Part shown: positions 61,513 through 64,000 of the stretch, piece after piece
Numbering within the stretch: position 1 is the first letter of the stretch
Layout of the letters: every line of letters begins with the position of its first letter
Assembly (NCBI RefSeq): GCF_037893185.1
Contig: NZ_CP140772.1
Location: 6,750,001 to 6,814,000, forward strand
Length of the DNA: 64,000 bases
Direction: 5' to 3'
Origin: Chitinophaga sp. 180180018-3
GTDB lineage: Bacteria; Bacteroidota; Bacteroidia; Chitinophagales; Chitinophagaceae
The notes under the pieces: model-generated
What the model saw: the letters and a program-made list of their open reading frames with translations, nothing else
What the model was told of the DNA's origin: nothing
Databases searched by the model: none
Position numbers and translations under genes: made by a program

Positions 61513-63672
61513 ATGTTGTCGAAGACTATTGTTTTATGGTCGATCCTTACCTGCCTATTCTTGCTGCCTTTAACAGCCATAACAGCCCAACCTGTTATTT
61601 ATAAGAACAGCGGGAACCTGATGCAGATTGGCAGCCATCTTGAACTTTATACCGACAAAGACAATAAACTGAGTATTGACTCCGTGATGCACAAGCCTTT
61701 TGTGCATTCCACCCAGGATGTTCCGAACCTGCAGATCACTCCTTACACCCAGTGGGCCAGGTTTCAGATCAATAATCAATCGGCCACCCACCTCTTACGG
61801 CTGGAAGTAGAATACCCTATCATCGACGATATTACGCTATACGAAATCTTGCCCGATGGAAAAATAAAGAGTACCCGTCTGGGTGAATTCACCGCTTACC
61901 GCAACCGGGGTTATGATCATCAGAACTATCAGTTTGCCCTGGATATCCCTATAGGGGAAACGAGGCTGTTCTATCTGCGGGTTAAAGCCGGCGAACAGCT
62001 ACAGCTGCCGGTTTATCTTGGTACACCGGAAACTATCTACGAAAAAAATAATAAGCGGGAACTAATGTTTGGGATATACGTTGGCGTTATCCTGGCCATG
62101 GCCTGTTATAATCTGTTTATTTCTATCTCTACCCGTGATAACAGTTACCTGATATACGTTAGTTACATCATTTGCGTAGGTATGACTCAGATAACGCTGC
62201 AGGGATACTCGTTCCGTTTTCTCTATCCCAACAGTCCCTGGCTCGCCATGCATGCCACCGTACTGGTACCGATATTAAATGGGCTGACGGCCGTCACCTT
62301 TATTCAGTATTTCCTTTCCACCAAAGTGAATTTTCCACTGGGTCATAAACTGCTGAATATAGTACTGGCGCTTTATATATTATGCTTTATTCCTACGTTC
62401 CTCGATAAATATGATTATGCACAGATCCTGGTGCAGATAGATGCCTTCCTCGCTTCTGTCATGGCCTTTGTGGTAGCCTGGCGTATCAGTATGAAGGGCA
62501 TAAGTGCCGCCCGCTTTTTCCTGCTGGCCTGGTCTATCTTTCTGATCAGCATCTTCATATTTGTGTTGCGCAACTTCAACGTACTGCCGTACAATAACTT
62601 TACCTACTATGCTCTCCAGATAGGCTCGGGAATAGAAGTACTGCTCCTGTCGTTTGCGCTGGCTCATAAGATCAACGTATTCAAGGCGGAGAAAGAGGAA
62701 TCCCAGCGCATGGCACTGGCAGCGTCGCAGGAAAATGAACGGTTGGTACGCGAACAGAATATCATATTGGAAGCCAAGGTAAAAGACCGCACGGAAGACC
62801 TCCAGGCAACAAACCTCGAACTGAATAATGCGCTCCACAATTTGAAAGAAGCACAGTCGCAGCTGGTGGAAAAAGAGAAAATGGCGTCACTCGGTCAGCT
62901 CACGGCCGGTATCGCGCATGAAATCAACAACCCGATCAACTTCGTTACATCTAATATCAAACCACTTAAGCTGGATATTGCCGATCTGCAGGAGCTGCTG
63001 AACCGGTACGATGGCCTGCAAACCAGCCAGGATATCCCGAAAGCGCTGACAGAAATCCAGCAGTTCAAACGAGAGATCGATATCCACTATATTCATGAAG
63101 AAATCAGCTCCCTGATCAAAGGGATCGAGGATGGAGCTACCCGTACCGCCGAGATTGTAAAAGGTTTACGCACCTTCAGCCGCCTCGACGAAAGTGAAGC
63201 CAAGTCGATAGATATCCACGAAGGCCTGGACTCCACGCTGGTGCTGCTCCGGAACAGCATCCCATCCTATGTAAATATCTCCAAAGAGTATGGCAGTTTG
63301 CCGAAGATAGAATGCTACGCCGGAAAGATCAACCAGGTATTCATGAATATCTTCTCCAACGCCCTCAATGCGATCAAATCAAAGAAGGAACATCACAACG
63401 AATTCATCTCCATAAAAACTGAATTACAATCCCAATTCGCAGTGATTACTATCAAAGACAGCGGGATCGGGATGTCGGAGTCCGTGAAAGAAAAGATCTT
63501 TGATCCGTTCTTTACTACCAAGGATGTAGGCGAAGGAACCGGGTTGGGGTTATCTATCGTATTCAGTATCATAGAGAAGCATAAAGGTAAAATTATAGTG
63601 AATTCAGCCCCGGGAGAAGGAGCAGAATTTATTATATATTTACCGCTCGATATATCTAATCATTTATCGTAA
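61513..63672 (+). CDS. 7TMR-DISM sensor histidine kinase
   Basis: 719 aa from the ATG at 61513 (MLSKTIVLWSILTCLFLLPL), which opens a signal peptide; a TTG at 61489 would add eight residues. Residues ~30-170 are the periplasmic DISMED2-type ligand-binding domain, a jellyroll related to carbohydrate-binding modules. Seven transmembrane helices span ~176-385, then a coiled coil (~385-455), HisKA with H469 (MASLGQLTAGIAHEINNP), and an ATPase domain with N box (NIFSNALNAIKSK), G1 (DSGIGM), F box (FDPFFTTK) and G2 (GEGTGLGLSIV). The response regulator begins 19 nt later. Likely senses a small extracellular molecule; which one is unknown. Confidence 0.93.
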   Translation: MLSKTIVLWSILTCLFLLPLTAITAQPVIYKNSGNLMQIGSHLELYTDKDNKLSIDSVMHKPFVHSTQDVPNLQITPYTQWARFQINNQSATHLLRLEVEYPIIDDITLYEILPDGKIKSTRLGEFTAYRNRGYDHQNYQFALDIPIGETRLFYLRVKAGEQLQLPVYLGTPETIYEKNNKRELMFGIYVGVILAMACYNLFISISTRDNSYLIYVSYIICVGMTQITLQGYSFRFLYPNSPWLAMHATVLVPILNGLTAVTFIQYFLSTKVNFPLGHKLLNIVLALYILCFIPTFLDKYDYAQILVQIDAFLASVMAFVVAWRISMKGISAARFFLLAWSIFLISIFIFVLRNFNVLPYNNFTYYALQIGSGIEVLLLSFALAHKINVFKAEKEESQRMALAASQENERLVREQNIILEAKVKDRTEDLQATNLELNNALHNLKEAQSQLVEKEKMASLGQLTAGIAHEINNPINFVTSNIKPLKLDIADLQELLNRYDGLQTSQDIPKALTEIQQFKREIDIHYIHEEISSLIKGIEDGATRTAEIVKGLRTFSRLDESEAKSIDIHEGLDSTLVLLRNSIPSYVNISKEYGSLPKIECYAGKINQVFMNIFSNALNAIKSKKEHHNEFISIKTELQSQFAVITIKDSGIGMSESVKEKIFDPFFTTKDVGEGTGLGLSIVFSIIEKHKGKIIVNSAPGEGAEFIIYLPLDISNHLS

Positions 63673-63691
63673 ATACCTATCAGGCCTTTCA

Positions 63692-64000
63692 ATGAAAGAA
63701 AACCGTATCAGAATATTATACATAGATGATGAAGTTCATAACCTGAACGCGTTCCGGGCCGGGTTCCGCAGAAGTTATGAAATCTACACCGCCAATTCAG
63801 CACAGGAAGGAAAACAGCTGCTGAAAGAGATATCGGTGCATATCATTATTGCAGACCAAAAAATGCCGGTATCGACCGGCGTGGAGTTCTTTAACGAAAT
63901 TAAAGACGTACTCCCGGATCCTGTCAGAATCCTCCTCACCGGCTATACAGATGTAGAAGATATCATAGATGCCATCAACAAAGGGCATATCTACTCCTAT
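63692..64000 (+). CDS. Response regulator, receiver domain (partial, runs off window)
   Basis: 103 codons are visible. The receiver domain has D12-D13, phosphoacceptor D55 (IIIADQKMP) and T83 (ILLTG); the frame is still open at the window end, inside the last receiver helix region. It lies 19 nt after the 7TMR-DISM kinase gene and is its obvious partner. About 58% identical by hand count to the stand-alone regulator at 10183, without gaps. Whether an output domain follows is not visible. Confidence 0.9.
   Translation, partial: MKENRIRILYIDDEVHNLNAFRAGFRRSYEIYTANSAQEGKQLLKEISVHIIIADQKMPVSTGVEFFNEIKDVLPDPVRILLTGYTDVEDIIDAINKGHIYSY

Overview
The window looks like chromosomal DNA of a Bacteroidota bacterium, most likely Chitinophaga or a close relative. 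Supporting signs are promoter -7 boxes of the TAnnTTTG type with a TTTG about 19 nt upstream (before rpsP, rplS, sigA and a tRNA-Glu gene), a short 290-residue primary sigma factor, a type IX secretion PorP/SprF protein with a gliding-motility C-terminal domain protein, a regulator-propeller LytS-type kinase, a CarboxypepD_reg/TonB receptor and few Shine-Dalgarno sequences. Family assignments rest on motifs read by eye; no database search was possible.

Layout. 1-5.4 kb: truA (cut by the left edge), a DUF4476 protein, a biotinyl carrier protein and an M1 aminopeptidase. 5.4-7.8 kb: a 42-bp-armed palindrome, an IS4-type insertion sequence that landed in its tail, and a DUF1835 protein. 7.9-9.8 kb: a LemA/TPM-domain operon. 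10-16.6 kb: stand-alone response regulator, M20 dipeptidase, S4 RNA-binding protein, lysA and a large GAF-type protein. 16.6-21.1 kb: a phosphoesterase/outer-membrane-barrel fusion with an SdiA-regulated-type lipoprotein. 21.3-27 kb: HD-PycTM protein, ppk1, thioredoxin-like protein, DUF4442 protein and a beta-CASP hydrolase. 27-32.7 kb: propeller histidine kinase, MerR regulator with divergent epoxide-hydrolase-like enzyme, tRNA-Glu, DUF1345 protein. 32.9-40.1 kb: TonB receptor and a four-gene type IX secretion locus. 40.5-42.6 kb: methyltransferase, DHFR-like protein, a YdeI/OmdA pseudogene and a second identical tRNA-Glu. 42.7-46.6 kb: gap, pgk and a cation/proton antiporter. 46.7-54.7 kb: a housekeeping block on the minus strand (lytic transglycosylase, gatA, tatA, rplS, trmD, rimM, rpsP, ffh, sigA). 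55-59.2 kb: START-like protein, unknown protein, LptF/LptG permease, PAP2 phosphatase, Mn-type superoxide dismutase. 59.6-64 kb: an operon of a ThiF/E1-like enzyme, a GNAT-like enzyme, a 7TMR-DISM histidine kinase and a response regulator cut by the right edge.

The features most worth a second look are the ThiF/GNAT/7TM-kinase operon, the phosphatase/kinase-like/barrel fusion, the HD-PycTM protein beside ppk1, and families of long perfect extragenic palindromes, three of which share one core sequence. Most of the rest is ordinary core genome.
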